Source: Nymphaea colorata
Taxonomy: Eukaryota > Streptophyta > Magnoliopsida > Nymphaeales > Nymphaeaceae
Direction: 5' to 3'
DNA: 64,000 nucleotides
Assembly: GCF_008831285.2 (NCBI RefSeq)
Contig: NC_045145.1
Location: forward strand, 3,450,723 to 3,514,722
Shown: positions 45,504 through 57,779 of the stretch, one piece after another
Layout of the letters: each line of letters begins with the position of its first letter
Numbering within the stretch: position 1 is the stretch's first letter
Position numbers and translations under genes: made by a program
The notes under the pieces: generated by a model
What the model saw: the letters and a program-made list of their open reading frames with translations, nothing else
What the model was told of the DNA's origin: nothing
Databases searched by the model: none

Positions 45504-47616
45504 GAAGCATTTAGCCTTCTGATTTGTGATAAGCACAGGGGGTGGTGCCAGTTTTTGTTGGTGATGTGATTGGGTTGAGTTGTTGGGTGATCAATTTTCT
45601 GAATAATTCTGCTGAAAAAAATGGAGAAGGCGTATAAGGAAACAATTTGAAAATAACAATTTTAGTTTCAATTAAATAGTTAAATTTTGACACTCTTGAA
45701 TCAGCGATGCAACGAAATAGATCTATTTTCCAATCAAATTAAATTATTAAGTAACTCAATCAGGTGACTTTTGAGCCTAAATTAATTTGCTTTTTGCCGT
45801 TCACATGCTTCGACTTTGTACGTATGTCATCAACATGTATTCTAGTGTGGCAATTGCCCACATCAACTCCAGATTTATATTGCTGTCTTGGAATATTTGA
45901 CCAATTATATACATTGGTGCCCCTCCAAGCATGGAACTTTTGGATTAGTGCCCTTAAAACCAAGATTTCTAACTCCACCACTGGTGTTCAATGTACCTGT
46001 TACATTTGGATGATTGTTCTGCAACCATCGACTAGAGAGTGAGTTGCTTGCAGCATCCTGTACACCCATCAAATATACACCCTATAAAAATAAGATAGAC
46101 GTTAGGATATTTTGGTTTTTTTTTTAAAATGTCATTTTTAATCTTTTAATATTTTAGTACCATTTTTTGTCCTTATAAAAAAATTATACTGATAAAGGTA
46201 GTTTTGTCATTACAAATTCTGGTGCACCGATGTGCATATAACAAGCTGAGCTTATGTTGCTCTATAATATCCTTTTCTTCAATATCGATGAGATCTACTA
46301 ATCACATATGAGTATTTTATGAGCCAACCGGAGTCTTGTCGCAAACAAGCTGAGCTTATGTTGGTCTGCAATCCTCCTTCTTTGGATTGGTTACTTAGCC
46401 ACTGTACTAAGAATTAATGCAAGAAAATTTACTTCATTTCTTTGAATTGGTCTTAATTAATCTATCCACAATACTTTTGGCATTACCAGCACAAGCACTA
46501 TCAATCGTTATGCTTAAGTTAAATAATTATAAGTTGATTGTTTCGTCTAATTGAATCTCCAAATTCACGCTTGCCATTCGATCGCAACCATGCAACTCGA
46601 TTCGTAAAAAATCTGCTGTAGCCTATTTCAAAAGTCAGATGATCCCTAGACGTCCCATATATTGGATAACAAAGTTTTAGCACACAAGATCTAGGGACGT
46701 CAACAGATCGGATATACCAGATCAGATACACCCTTAACAGTATTTGTCTTTTCAGATATTTACATAGTCGGATTCAAATACAAATAAAGAAAAGTTATAT
46801 CTGAATACGCATCAGAAATCCGATTTTACAATCTGAATCTGATTTTTATATTCATATCCGAATCCAAATTTTGAACCAAATTTTGCTCATTTTCAAAATG
46901 TAAGAGAATTAGATATAGAATGTTTATTTAAAAGTAAATTTGATTAGAATATGTATCTGAATCCGACTAGATATTTATGTATATCTGAATCTAAATATCC
47001 AATCGATGTCATTTCTTAAGTCCTAATCCGATTTGATTTCTTAACCGAATATTAAATATTTTTTCATATCCAAACTTTTCATATCAGTTTGGTCAGATGT
47101 CTGATTCAAATGGGATATATCAACATATCCCAAGGCCATCCCATATATTATTCGTCCTCCACACATCACATATTTCTTTCTAATAAGAAGATGGGGATCG
47201 TATGTAAAGGGGAATACATGGTTTACATGATTGTAAAGTGTACTACTGATTCTCTCTCCCTACATATGTACGATATTATATATCTATCCCAGAACCCAAT
47301 CGTCGACGATATTCAAAAACTATCAGTCATATTTCTTTGTGTCCTTGCAGGTGCTATATCCTTCTAAGTAGAACACACATGAAATGGATTACAACACAAA
47401 GACGACATCTATTGCATTAGCTACAAAAAAATGGGCACAAGCATTCTACATTTTTCGGCAATAAGATAGTTCCATTGGTTGCATGTTCACAACTTAAGTT
47501 CAGAACTTTATTTAAGTAGACTGTTTGGTCTTCGGATGATTATACCTATGTTTGAGAGAATTAATATCTCAACCAACAATTTCTTAGGAAAGCCATATTA
47601 ACTCGGCTGAACCTAA
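45504..47616. repeat. P5 3' flank (related to 58453-60980), no gene seen
   Basis: Colinear homology with the 3' flank of P6, including AAGTTGATTGTTTCGTCTAATTG (46531 and 59746). At about 46690-47150 lies a degenerate hAT-type MITE (GACGTCAACAGATCGG at the left, GGGATATATCAACATATCCC at the right). No coding region recognised. Confidence 0.55.
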
Positions 47617-49040
47617 AAAGCAGGACTGGCATTCTTCAGCTAAGAAACAAAAGTCCTCGGAACAAAGTGAATTTGCGACACAGATAAAGAAAATCGTGAG
47701 TGATGAAGCTATGTAATCTGACAATAGGAACTACCAAATCATTGCACAAGCAAGCCAGGCCAGCTTCAAGACAGTTCTGCTGACCCGCAGTTCAAGCTCT
47801 GTAAAGTGGAAGGAAAGTCTGTCAAGTTTACATCTTCTAAAGGATACGTTCAATGGGAATCCATATACAACTACTTTTATCTCTTAAGACGGGGATAAGA
47901 TAATCTTGCATTCTTTGCATCATCCCCAATGACTAAAGAATGTAACTTTAGTGAATCTGAAAGCATATTGTTCAATTATTTACTCTCCACCTTTGTTTCT
48001 CTAACTTGTGGAACATGCTGGAAGGATTAAGCAATATGTTGACAGCTTGGTGATGTCAGGCTTGCACAATGCTAGCTCGAACAATTACAATGTGTTAGGC
48101 AAGCAGAAAACTGCTTACAGATTAGTGTGAAGTTTTGGCATTGTGCCGAAGATTGACATGTACGGAAACAGAGATGCAGAGAGATAGGGGGCCTTTATAC
48201 AGTTCTTGTTTAGCTTGTGGAAAGGATGAAGCAAATTGGCAATAACGTTGCAGGATGCAGATATCTGTTACCAATCGGCATGATTTGCACTTTTCAGTAG
48301 TTATGTTGGACAATTCTAATGCAAACTTTTGGCAGTGGAAGCAGCTACACTAACATTGCTGCTTAAAGGTCAAAGTCTTATGCTTCCTCTTTACTGATTC
48401 CCCATGTCCATGGGCCACGAAAACTTGAAACAAAAAATGAGTATCATCTCCGATCTCTTCATGTCTATGTTGCAGAAGGATGGATTAATCCATTGATACG
48501 ACATTCTCAATTAACAGTGAAAGAAGTGAAATGATCTTAGCTATCTAAAAGCTGAAAGAGGCATAGGAAACTTAAATATCTTCTCCACTTGAATGAAGTT
48601 ATCCTGCATATTGCAGGCTTCCTCCATATGCACTTGCAAAGATGAGCTTGTCTTTTCTCTCTTTTTTCTTTTGATGGAATGTCTGTGACATCATCTCGAC
48701 GGCTAACGGGCGCCCTTAGTGACATGAGATCATGAGATAACGGTCTCCCCATCGTAAGACAGGTGAGAAGGATCCAGCAAAGGTTCCAGCCCTGCTACTT
48801 GACCTGGATTACACTTGATACTATGTATGTACGCACATACCTACCAGACTGGCTACGACTAGTAAATAGTTGCAGAAAGATGTAAATGAAAAAGAGAGGC
48901 CAAGGAATGTATCACTAGAGCACGTATGGTCAGTTGTATAATTATATTGATGGCTTTTCATTTTGTTAGAAACGAATTTCTACTTTTGGAAGACAACATT
49001 AAAAAAATATAAAATTTCACTGGCAGTAATCAAAGCATGG
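47617..49040. repeat. dispersed duplicated block, 5' part of the P6 cassette (mate at 6993-9230)
   Basis: Colinear with the block upstream of P1, without its 313-bp tandem duplication and with further small deletions. No gene seen. Confidence 0.8.
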
Positions 49041-49054
49041 ATGCGTCATTGGAC

Positions 49055-49290
49055 TTAGGGCTGAACATCGGGTCTGGTCGAGTAAGCCAAAGAGTTGATA
49101 AAATTGGGCTCAAACAAGCCCGAGATCTTTGCTGACTTAAGGCTGAACATCGGGTCGTATGGAGCTAGCCAAAGAGCTGATAAAGTCGGGCTCAAACAAG
49201 CCCCAGATCTTTGCTGATAGCTAGGGCCAAGGCCAATAGCTAATCTGGTAGGACCTGGCCAACAACTCCATGGTTCCAGGTCCGCACAGC
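49055..49290. repeat. tandemly repeated hAT-like end fragment
   Basis: The words GGCTGAACATCGGGTC occur at 49068 and 49141, so the segment is partly duplicated. It corresponds to 9238-9400. Confidence 0.6.
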
Positions 49291-49299
49291 CAGTCTCAT

Positions 49300-51360
49300 G
49301 TTCGAAAAAGAAAAATCCAAAGACACTAGTGAAACAACGGAATGCAAAGATATCAAAGAAAGAAATGTATTGAAAGAGGGAGTTCACCACTAGCATCTCG
49401 TTGAGGAAAATGATACATTGAGAGAGAGAAGAGAAGAGAAGAGAGAGAAACAGCCGTTTTAATCGGAATTCATTAACAAAATGGAACGACGTGTAGTCAC
49501 AAAAAAAAACAAAGAATAAAACAAAGTAAACAAAAAATGCAAATAAGGCAGAAGGAACAAAGAAGAGAAGAGAGAGAGAGCTAAAGAGGGGGAAGAGAGA
49601 GAGAGAGGGACCCAAAAAATGAGAATGCATAACAAAATCTAAGAATAGGAAGTCCTTTAGATACAAAAACAAACTGCTAAAACAAAATAGAAAAAACAAA
49701 ACATACAAGTTAGCAGCACAATAAAACAAAAAAAGAGGGGTGGGGAGAGTGCCGCAGAATCCAGCAATGAGAAGGTGCTTCTGAAGACCCTCTTGTTGTG
49801 CTCCTTCCAAATGCACCACCAAGAGAATATGAGCCACAACCTCCAGACACGACCTAAAAAAAAGAACAGGTGGGAGAATTACAAAAGAGGAAAAAAAGGT
49901 GAATAGAGGCCGATTCTAAAAGGCTACTAACAAATGAAGGTCATGCAAAAGCAAGAACACTATAGCAGAAAGGATAGAAGGTAAAAAGGTGAACCCAAGG
50001 ACGAGACAGATGGGACATTGGTTAACTAAACTAATGCCAAGATATTGCAGGTGGTCTAAACTATTGATGTGACCATAAAAAAGAAGTCAGACAAAAGCAA
50101 TGGCACGAGGATAGGGGCCAGGGGACCAAAGGGACCGGGTGAGAACGACGCAACAGAAGAACCAAAAGAAGTCGGGTAGCAAGAAGAAAAAGTGAATCCA
50201 CGGGAAGGTGAAAGAGGCCAAGATGGAGGGGGGGGAGGGAGTTATGGGAGGTCAGCAAGACGGAGGAAAAGAGAAAGGGCGAAAAGCATGCCACATCAAA
50301 AGTGAGAGTGAGAGGTGTGAGAGATAGAAATATTTCAATCACTTGGAGATGATAAGTCATATTTGGAACAGATGAAAAAGGTAATAATGCTACTACCAAG
50401 AGCATAAACAGGACTCACACGCCTAACTAAGGTTGGTAAGCCTGGGCACCCTCAAGATGATATGAAAGGGCAACCATATCCCAATGTGCAAGGCAATCCG
50501 AAGGCTGATCACCATCTCAGATAAAGTTACGAATGATCTTATCAAACATTCTCAATACAACCACAAGAGGTCGAAAGGCCGCTAGAGCATGAAGGGATAC
50601 ACACAAGGCAATGTTTAGCAAGAATAATATGACTTGGGAGGGAAACAGTTTTTCCTGCTAACAATTGAGGCAATCCACAAGTTTATTATCCACTCCATCT
50701 CAAAAAGATGAAGCAGGAGGTGACAGCGTAATCTGAAGACTCAAGTAGTCCATGGGCAAGCCAGCAGCCTTACACCCAAAGCAAGCTTTCGCAAGAAGTA
50801 CCGTGGTCATATCCGCGTGAATGAGAGAAAAGTGGCATTTGGAGGAATTAATACAAAGACTTGAGATGAGCTTAAAAACTCAAATGATGAGCCAAGTTCT
50901 CATAATCTGTTGGTTGGAAGTATGCCAAACAGAGGAAAGTCGCCAGCAATAATGGAGGTGGAGAAGACCTGTAAGTGGGGGAGTGAACATGATGTGTGGA
51001 AGCCAACGACCGCAGCGTAACGAAATAAGACAGAAAAGCACTAGGCAACTAAGTTGAAAAGAAATGATGATAACAGACAACCCTGATGGAGACCACGATC
51101 GGGACAGAAGAATTCGTAACACATCCCTTGAAGGAGGCTGCAAGCTGGGCCCTAGTGACAAGCGAAAAATCCACTGCTGAAACGATGGACCAAAAACAAG
51201 GCGGGTGAAGAGGCCACATAGGAACTCCCAACTAACCGAATCAAAGGCTTTAGAAATGTCCAACTTAAGGATGCATGAGGGAAGTCACAGACAAATGATT
51301 TATAGTCATGCCCGATAACCACTCAAGAAGGGACACGAACCAGTTCACCTAACCTACATA
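49300..51360 (-). mobile_element. L1-type LINE, degenerate reverse transcriptase and 3' end
   Basis: On the minus strand, LDISKAFDSVSWEFL near 51260 is a classic reverse transcriptase block with its catalytic-region Asp. A degenerate middle follows. The Cys-containing zf-RVT-like part (GISLVNQCPICL) is near 50000 and a Trp-rich terminus (WCIWKEHNKRVF) near 49800. Many stops and frameshifts occur. This is the longest of the four related LINE pieces. Together with the hAT-like ends it makes the P6 block longer than the P1 block. Confidence 0.75.
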
Positions 51361-51367
51361 ATGGTAC

Positions 51368-51665
51368 TAGGCCTGGGCATCGAGCCAGCTTGACCCAACC
51401 TGATAAAAGTAGGGTTGAGGCCAATTTGATGTCTGAAACCCAAGCCTGGGTTGGGCCCCATGCCTAAAACCTAAGGTGGGGGCCCGACCTGATTACAAAA
51501 AAAAGTTTAAATATAAAATAAATTTGTAATATAAAATATATTTTTAAGAATAAAATATATATTATTAATAAAATAAAATTAATATTTAAATTTTATCGGG
51601 CTCCTGTCAAACTGACCTAAGTTGGCTTTTTCAAGCCTAAGCTTGATCGGGCTGAGTACTGAACT
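51368..51665. repeat. hAT-like MITE with AT-rich core
   Basis: Starts TAGGCCTGGGCATCGAGCC and ends with the inverse theme (CTTGATCGGGCTGAG). Target duplication not recognised. Confidence 0.45.
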
Positions 51666-51719
51666 GAGGAGATCACCATAATACACCACGTACCCAACCA
51701 GTTACACTACTGAAAAAAA

Positions 51720-52113
51720 AAAGTGATTTAAATGTGCGAGTAGGACTCGCGATCCCCAACTTGAATAGCCCAACCCAGCCTTCTTTTTGTTTTTATAGAT
51801 ATTGGGCCCGCCCATTACTTTTCAAAAACAACACCACGACGGAGTTGTGCAAACACGACACAGGTGCATATGATTGTCGGCAACACGTTAAATCATTAAC
51901 AAAGTCACATCCTATGTTATTGGTAGAATATTTTAGTCCTTTTCTCAAGCCACTAATGCTAAATCATCCATGTTACGATAGAAAACAATAGGAGCCAAAT
52001 CATACTACAAAGTTGACAATATTAGTCTTCGATTAAAGAAACCCTGATGATTTCTCTCTCTCATTCTGCAGCTTCGTTACTATTATCAACAGATCTGCCA
52101 ATGTGTTAACTAA
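51720..52113. repeat. P-cassette upstream block (P6 copy), left part
   Basis: Homologous to 10080-10515 and 15818-16110. Interrupted after TAA at 52111-52113 by the Harbinger element; homology to the P2 block resumes at 57487. Confidence 0.8.
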
Positions 52114-52569
52114 CGCTCTTTTTGGTTGGAGGGAAAAGGAGGGATTGAGCAATCCCTCCTTTGTTTGGTTGGCTAATTAGAAATGAAGGAAAAAGATGGA
52201 AAAGAAGAAAGTGTGTTTGGCTGCAAGGGAAGGGAAAAGAAAGGAAAGGAAATGAAAGAGAGGGATTGTGTAGTGTAAATCCCTTCCCTCCCAAATCGGA
52301 TGGATTGGGAAGAAAAGGAAAGAAATGAAGTGAAAGAGTCATTTTATTCCCACACTACTCCTCCCATTCTTTTCACGTCTTCAACAAGCAAGGAAGTGGG
52401 AGGCCTCCTCCCCTGCGCAAGAAGACTCTTCCTCACATCTGTTGCTTCTTCTCTAGGAGTGAAGGGACGCTTTCCTCTCTGGTCTTCAACAAGCAAGGAA
52501 CAAGGTGCATCTCTTTCTGTCGTCTTCTACTTCTTCTTTTTCATTGTTGTTTTTTTTGCTTTTCCTCTC

Positions 52570-53015
52570 TCATACTCTGCCCACCAACGTATATGTTTCT
52601 CTCTCTCTCTCGTCTTCTTCTTCTTCTTTTTCGTTGTTGTTTTTTCTGCTTTTTCTCTCTCATACTCTGCCCGCCAACTTATATGCTTCTCTCTCTCTCG
52701 TCTTCTTCTTCTTCTTTTTCATTGTTGTTTTTTTTGCTTTGTCCACCAACGTATATGCTTATCTCTCTCTCTCATACTCTGCCCACCAACGTATATGCTT
52801 TTCTCTCTCTCTCTCTCTCGTCTTCTTCTTCTTCTTATAGATTTTTTTTTTCTGCTTTTGGGCGCTCCTCATACTCTGCCCACCAACGTCTATGCTTCTC
52901 TCACTCTCTCTCTCGTCTACTTCTTTGCTTATAGATTTTTTTTTTCTGCCTTTCGGTGCTCCTCATACTCTGCCCACCAACGTCTATGCTCCTCTATCTC
53001 TCTTGTCTTCTTCTT
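52570..53015. repeat. VNTR inside the Harbinger element
   Basis: About six units, each with a TCTGCCCACCAACGTMTATG-like core followed by CT-rich and CTTCTTCTTC-rich sequence, spaced roughly 35-100 bp apart. It accounts for the long Phe/Ser/Leu-rich open frames, which I do not call genes. Confidence 0.85.
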
Positions 53016-53871
53016 CTTTTGCTGATATATTTTGTTTTTTCTGCTGATGCTTCTTATTATGATGTGGACTTGTAGCGATGGAGCCACTAAAATTTATGGC
53101 TGCATGGTATTTTATGTTGAAGTTCATGATAATGAACATGGAATGCATTTGGTATGGTGTTTCATGGCAAGGCTTATGATGCACTCATCTATATTCTGTA
53201 TGATGTTCATGGCAAGGTTCATGATGATGACCATCGGTATGCATTTGGTGTGGTGTTCTTGTTAAGGGACCCTTGAAACTTGTTGATCTTCTTGATTAGT
53301 GGTTCTGTTTTTAAAAGTTAGTCAAATGTTAGGATCGATTTACATTTCTTTGAGTTAATAAGGTTGAACAATCGTTCAAAAACAAAAAGTTCCATAAGTC
53401 GGTCTACACAGGTTCATGAAAATTGTGGTTGATTAAAATTTAGCTGGTATATTGATTTTGTCAATATATTCATTCAATATCTTGAAATTTCTCCACCGTA
53501 TTTATATTTAGTTTGATTTTATTGTGATGGATTTTTTAAGAGATTTTGATGATTTATTTTGGAAAACCGAAAAAACAGAAAATTCAGAATCTGTCAATTG
53601 GGAAGTGAATATTTCACTTTTATGTTATATATTTAATGAATATATTGTTATTGTCTACTAGTGTCATTTCAATTGCTCGTGGCACTACTAAACACCAATA
53701 ATCATATGAAAACACCCGAACTGCTGATTTATAGAAAAATAAATAAGAATAAAGAGACAGATTGGAGTTAGGCATTGAAGCTTGATTGTTGATGTCACTA
53801 GTTATTTATTTAGCTTGCATCTTGTCACATATGAGCATCATCTTCATAAAATAGTTGTCTTTGGCTTTGCA

Positions 53872-55159
53872 GCTTGTCACATATTATAAGACAACGACAC
53901 CTACAACAACAAGTCATTCTATGTTTATGTTATAGTTTTTATTATTTCATACATCGTAGACAACATCGACAGCAACTTATGCATCGATCAATTGGACTAT
54001 CTTATGAAGAAAGACAAAAAATTAGAGATCAAATTATATATAAATTAGATGATGATGTAAAATGCCGCAACATAACACGCATGAGAACATCAACTTTCAA
54101 AGAGTTATGTGATATTCTTCGACAACAGGGTGGACTATGTAGTACAAGACATTGTAAAGTAGAAGAGCAAGTTTCTATCTTTCTCATGATGTTGTCGCAC
54201 ACATATAAACAACGCGGGGTTCAGTTGTGGTTCTATCGTTCAACAGAGACAATTTCTCGATATTTTCACAAAGTACTAAGTTCAATTATTCTATTAGAAG
54301 ACAAATTCATTCAACAATCTGACGGATCAACTATGCTAGATGAAATCTTATACAATAATAGATTTTATCCATACTTTCAGGTAATAAATCAATTAATTTA
54401 ATTTTTATGCTTTATAGTATGTCAATATTGCATTAACAAACACTGAATAGCACTCCAGAATCGTGTTGGTGCAATTGATGGAACGCATGTTCGTGTTAAT
54501 GTATCTTCAGAGGATGCACCGAGATATCGTGGTAGAAAAGACTGGCCAACTCAAAATGTGTTGGCTGTATGTTCTTTTGATATAAAATTTACACATTTAT
54601 TAGCGGGTTGGAAAGGAACTGCTTCTGATTCAAGAATCATAAAAAATGCATTAACGAGAAAAGACAAACTAAAAATTCCTTAAGGTAATTGTAATTAAAA
54701 GCATGCATAATTTAAATATTTTTTGAAATATGAACTTAACATGTGATTGTGTTTATTTTTTAGGTAAATATTATCTTATCGATGCTGGTTTTCCATTAAA
54801 GGGTGGACTTATCACACCCTTTAGGGGTGTGAGATATCACTTGAAAGAATACTCTAAGCGAGACCCGCAAAATGAAAAAGAATTGTTCAATCTTTGGCAT
54901 GCTTCTTTGAGAAATATTGAAAGATCATTTGGTGTCTTGAAAAAAAAGATTCTCAATTATAACTAGTTCGACAGAACCAGTCTATTCGTGTAATACACAG
55001 TCGGAGATCATTTTAGCATGTTGTATATTGCAAAATTTTCTCATGTGTGTTGATTCAGATGCTAGCATTATTGAAGATGTTGATGCAGAACTTATGAATC
55101 AACCTGGTGAAAATTATTATGTTCAAGTTGATGCCTATGAAGAATATAGGGTTGGATAA
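53872..55159 (+). pseudogene. Harbinger DDE transposase, disabled
   Basis: Exon A (53872-54380) has the N-terminal part: RKIRDQIIYKL-like, then a segment with FKELCDILRQ. Exon B (54459-54684) has AIDGTHV (first catalytic Asp), GWKGTASDSRI and the APRYRGRK word. Exon C (from 54764) has YYLIDAGFPL and RNIERSFGVLKK (catalytic Glu). Introns have GT-AG borders. Two lesions are seen. An in-frame TAA at 54681-54683 takes the place of an expected sense codon before the splice. A shift at the A8 run 54940-54947 separates IERSFGVLKK from the rest (IILACCILQNFL), which continues in another frame to 55159. Confidence 0.8.
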
Positions 55160-55441
55160 TTCACATGACAAATCATTTCAAAGACTATGTGACATAACTA
55201 TCAACTTCAAAGTTCAATAGATTGAACTCCATTATATATGAGGCATGTTGACTTTTTTTTCCTTATGTTATTTGTCATTGTAGACGTTCATTGAATGTAA
55301 TTACTTGATCTTTTATTATTACATGTGATTTGTTCTTTTCATTATGAATTTCTTTCCTAAATTTGTTTTATTTTACGTTTAGCTAATAACAATGAAGAAG
55401 AATACAGAAGAAAGGCTGATAGGATACAATGCAGCCAATCT

Positions 55442-56413
55442 ATGGATGATGCGCTTATTGATGTATTATTGCTTCAACAAGTAATAAGTAATCGAGTGAA
55501 TGACAATTTTACTACAACTGCTTATGATAATGTTGTGACAGAGCTGAGCGATAAGTTGGGTAAAATCCTCACTAAGGATCACATAAAAAATCGAATGAAA
55601 ATGTTGAAGTCTAATTTCAGTTGTTGTTATGATATCTTTAAAAGTGGTTTGAGTGGATTTAGCATTGATTCAAGGACAAATATGTGGACAGCTGAACCCA
55701 AAGTATGGAAGCCACTAAGAGAGGTACCTAATTTTTTTTTTAGAAATTTAATATTATTTTTTTATAATTTACTTTTTACGTTAAATATGAGTTTCTATTA
55801 TGTTGTTATAATTTTTTTGTATTTTTTATAGGAAAATCCAATGGCAAAAAAGCGGATGACAGCACATGTTCCGAACTATGAGAAGCTAGTAAATTTATTT
55901 GGTAATGATAGAGCAACATGGGAATGATTGATGACAGTGAAAGAGAAGTGCAACCGAATGACTTCAGCGTGTGAGGGTACTGGCAACACAATCCAGCTTA
56001 TTGATGAAATGGTTTCTCAAAATCAAGCAGTATTAGAACCATTTATCAACCTAGAAGACGACTGTGAAGTCCAAGTGGAGCCCAACGCAAGTTCATTGTT
56101 AAAGCGTAAAAGGAGAAGAAGTGCAAATAAAGATGATTTTAAAGAGATTGAAATAATGAAAGAAGCATTTGAGAAATGTGCTAATGCAATAGAAAGAAGT
56201 AATGTTGTACCAGAACCAAGACAGTCAAATAAATATTCTAAAGAAGACATATTTCCAGCATTTGAAGTTATTGGTCTTGAAGAAGAGTTACAAACTGAAG
56301 CATATCTTCATCTTACTGAAGATAAAGATAGGATGGAAACATTTTTTGCTTCTCCTTCTTCTAAGCGAAAGAATGTTTTACTTAGGATGCTTGGCAAAGC
56401 TGGAATTATGTAA
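55442..56413 (+). pseudogene. Harbinger-associated Myb/SANT-like DNA-binding protein, disabled
   Basis: Exon 1 (ATG at 55442, frame open from about 55389) has ALIDVLLLQQ, KDHIKNRMKMLK and WKPLRE, as in the Myb_DNA-bind_3 domain. A 108-nt intron follows (GT at 55724, AG at 55830-55831). Exon 2 starts ENPMAKKRM, has NYEKLVNLFG, then TGA at 55925-55927. After it the frame stays open to 56413 with KRKRRRS and a C-terminal MLGKAGIM. One nonsense change breaks it. In this element class the protein helps the transposase bind the ends. Confidence 0.75.
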
Positions 56414-56593
56414 GACATGAGAAGCTAGTTTTTTATTTTTCGATGTGATTTTTTTTGTCTTTAGACATTTATTTTGTTTACCAACATTTTGTTTGATTGA
56501 TCTAAAGTTATTACTTAAATGCAAGATGTTGTTGTTGTTATGATGTTTTCACTCTCTTTTTATGTATGTTTTTGATGACTAATGGTGACTATC

Positions 56594-56989
56594 TCATGTT
56601 AAGACATGAGAGAGTAAGAAAAAGTAAGGTCTACATTTTCCTTCTTCATTTTCTTTTCGTACGTCTGTTTTCGTGTCATTCAGTTCTTCCATTTCCCAAT
56701 TTTTATATTGATTTTTAGCAATATCAATAGCCTCTCTTTTGATCTTCCCTTCAATGGGTTCGCCTCTTATGCATGTCTCTTTGTTGCTAAAGTTTCGGTA
56801 TTCAGCTTTCTCCCTTGTTTGTTGTGGGCTTGTCTTGTCCGTACCATTGAGCTTAGAATTCTTATCAATCTTTGTATCTTCATATTTAGCAAAAAGCTTG
56901 GCGTCGCTTGCTACCATGACTTCTGCAATCTTCCTAATAGCCACAGTCATGAAACTGATGTTCACCTTCTTTGCAAGTACAAGGGCCAC
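56594..56989 (-). other. unrecognised coding-like segment inside the Harbinger element
   Basis: A 131-codon frame with charged, protein-like composition (SFMTVAIRKIAEVMVASDAK, later EELNDTKTDV) and no low-complexity bias. It reads opposite to the transposon genes, and its upstream side stays partly open. It may be a captured host gene piece or a nested insertion. I do not recognise it. Confidence 0.3.
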
Positions 56990-57684
56990 TTTCCCTTACG
57001 ATGGGGTCTGGGGAGGGGCCAATGAGGCAGATTATGGCCATTGGCTTTGCACATTAATGTACAATGATGATGATTATCACAACTTTATGTTGTGATGATC
57101 ACAACGAATGCAACTACCTGCTGGAAAGGCAACCCTTTTGCAACTTGTAGGTAGAACTCAAACCATTGGTGAACGAGCGGGGATGGACCTCGAACACGTC
57201 AAGCCAGTTGTAACAGGAATAGCTTAAAAATATATTTAGCAGATTATTTGACTGTTAAAGGTATTATTGTAAAGTATTATAAATTCTATCTTTGCCTTTT
57301 CTTTATATAGTCCAAACAAATATAATTTTAGCATTTTATTTTTTTTCTTTTCTTTCTGTCGAAACAAGTATTTATAATCACTCTTTTCTTTTTCATTTCA
57401 TTCTTTTCCTTTTCCTTTGTCTTCCCTTTTCATTCCTTTTCTTTCCTTTCCTTTCCCTTCCTTTTCCTCTAAGGAAACAGGGCACATAAGTCTAATTCTT
57501 CCATTGAACGTAAAACTGTTTAGTCAATTGAAGGAGTTCTTTCACTCTGCAATCTTCAAAGGAAGAGTTGATTAAAAAAAAAAAAAAAAACCAGAGCACT
57601 TGGTCAGAACGCAAGTGAACGGTGAAACCATCGAGTACCAACAAAGAATGGTTCCTCGGGAAGCGTTGATGTCGATGCTCGGGA

Positions 57685-57692
57685 TATATAAA
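57685..57692 (+). promoter_or_regulatory. P6 TATA box TATATAAA
   Basis: Lies 95 bp before the ATG. The TGATCACACG box of the other copies is not present upstream of it. Confidence 0.55.
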
Positions 57693-57779
57693 GGAGGGAG
57701 GACAGAACAATGAAATCCCATCAGTGCAACAAAGGTCTATCTCCTCGGATAGCATCTCTTTCTCTTTCTCTAAGCTTGC

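Larger units (their letters stand above)
52114..57486. mobile_element. PIF/Harbinger DNA transposon, 5373 bp, in the P6 upstream region
   Basis: It is flanked by TAA at 52111-52113 and 57487-57489, the typical 3-bp Harbinger target. The empty site is preserved upstream of P2 (16106-16125). The termini are imperfect inverted repeats: left CGCTCTTTTTGGTTGGAGGG, right inverted GTGCCCTGTTTCCTTAGAGG. Inside are a VNTR, a DDE transposase gene and a Myb/SANT-like second gene, both on the + strand and both with disabling mutations, and a coding-like piece of unknown origin on the minus strand (56594-56989). It looks structurally complete but unable to move on its own. Confidence 0.85.

Noticed and set aside
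49055..49837. 260-codon minus-strand frame
   Set aside because: Its start matches the LINE C-terminal end and the rest is LINE 3' UTR plus hAT-like sequence; not a gene of its own.
52300..53025. 241-codon + strand frame rich in Phe, Ser and Leu
   Set aside because: It is the translation of a CT-rich VNTR in the Harbinger element; repeats in all frames stay open.
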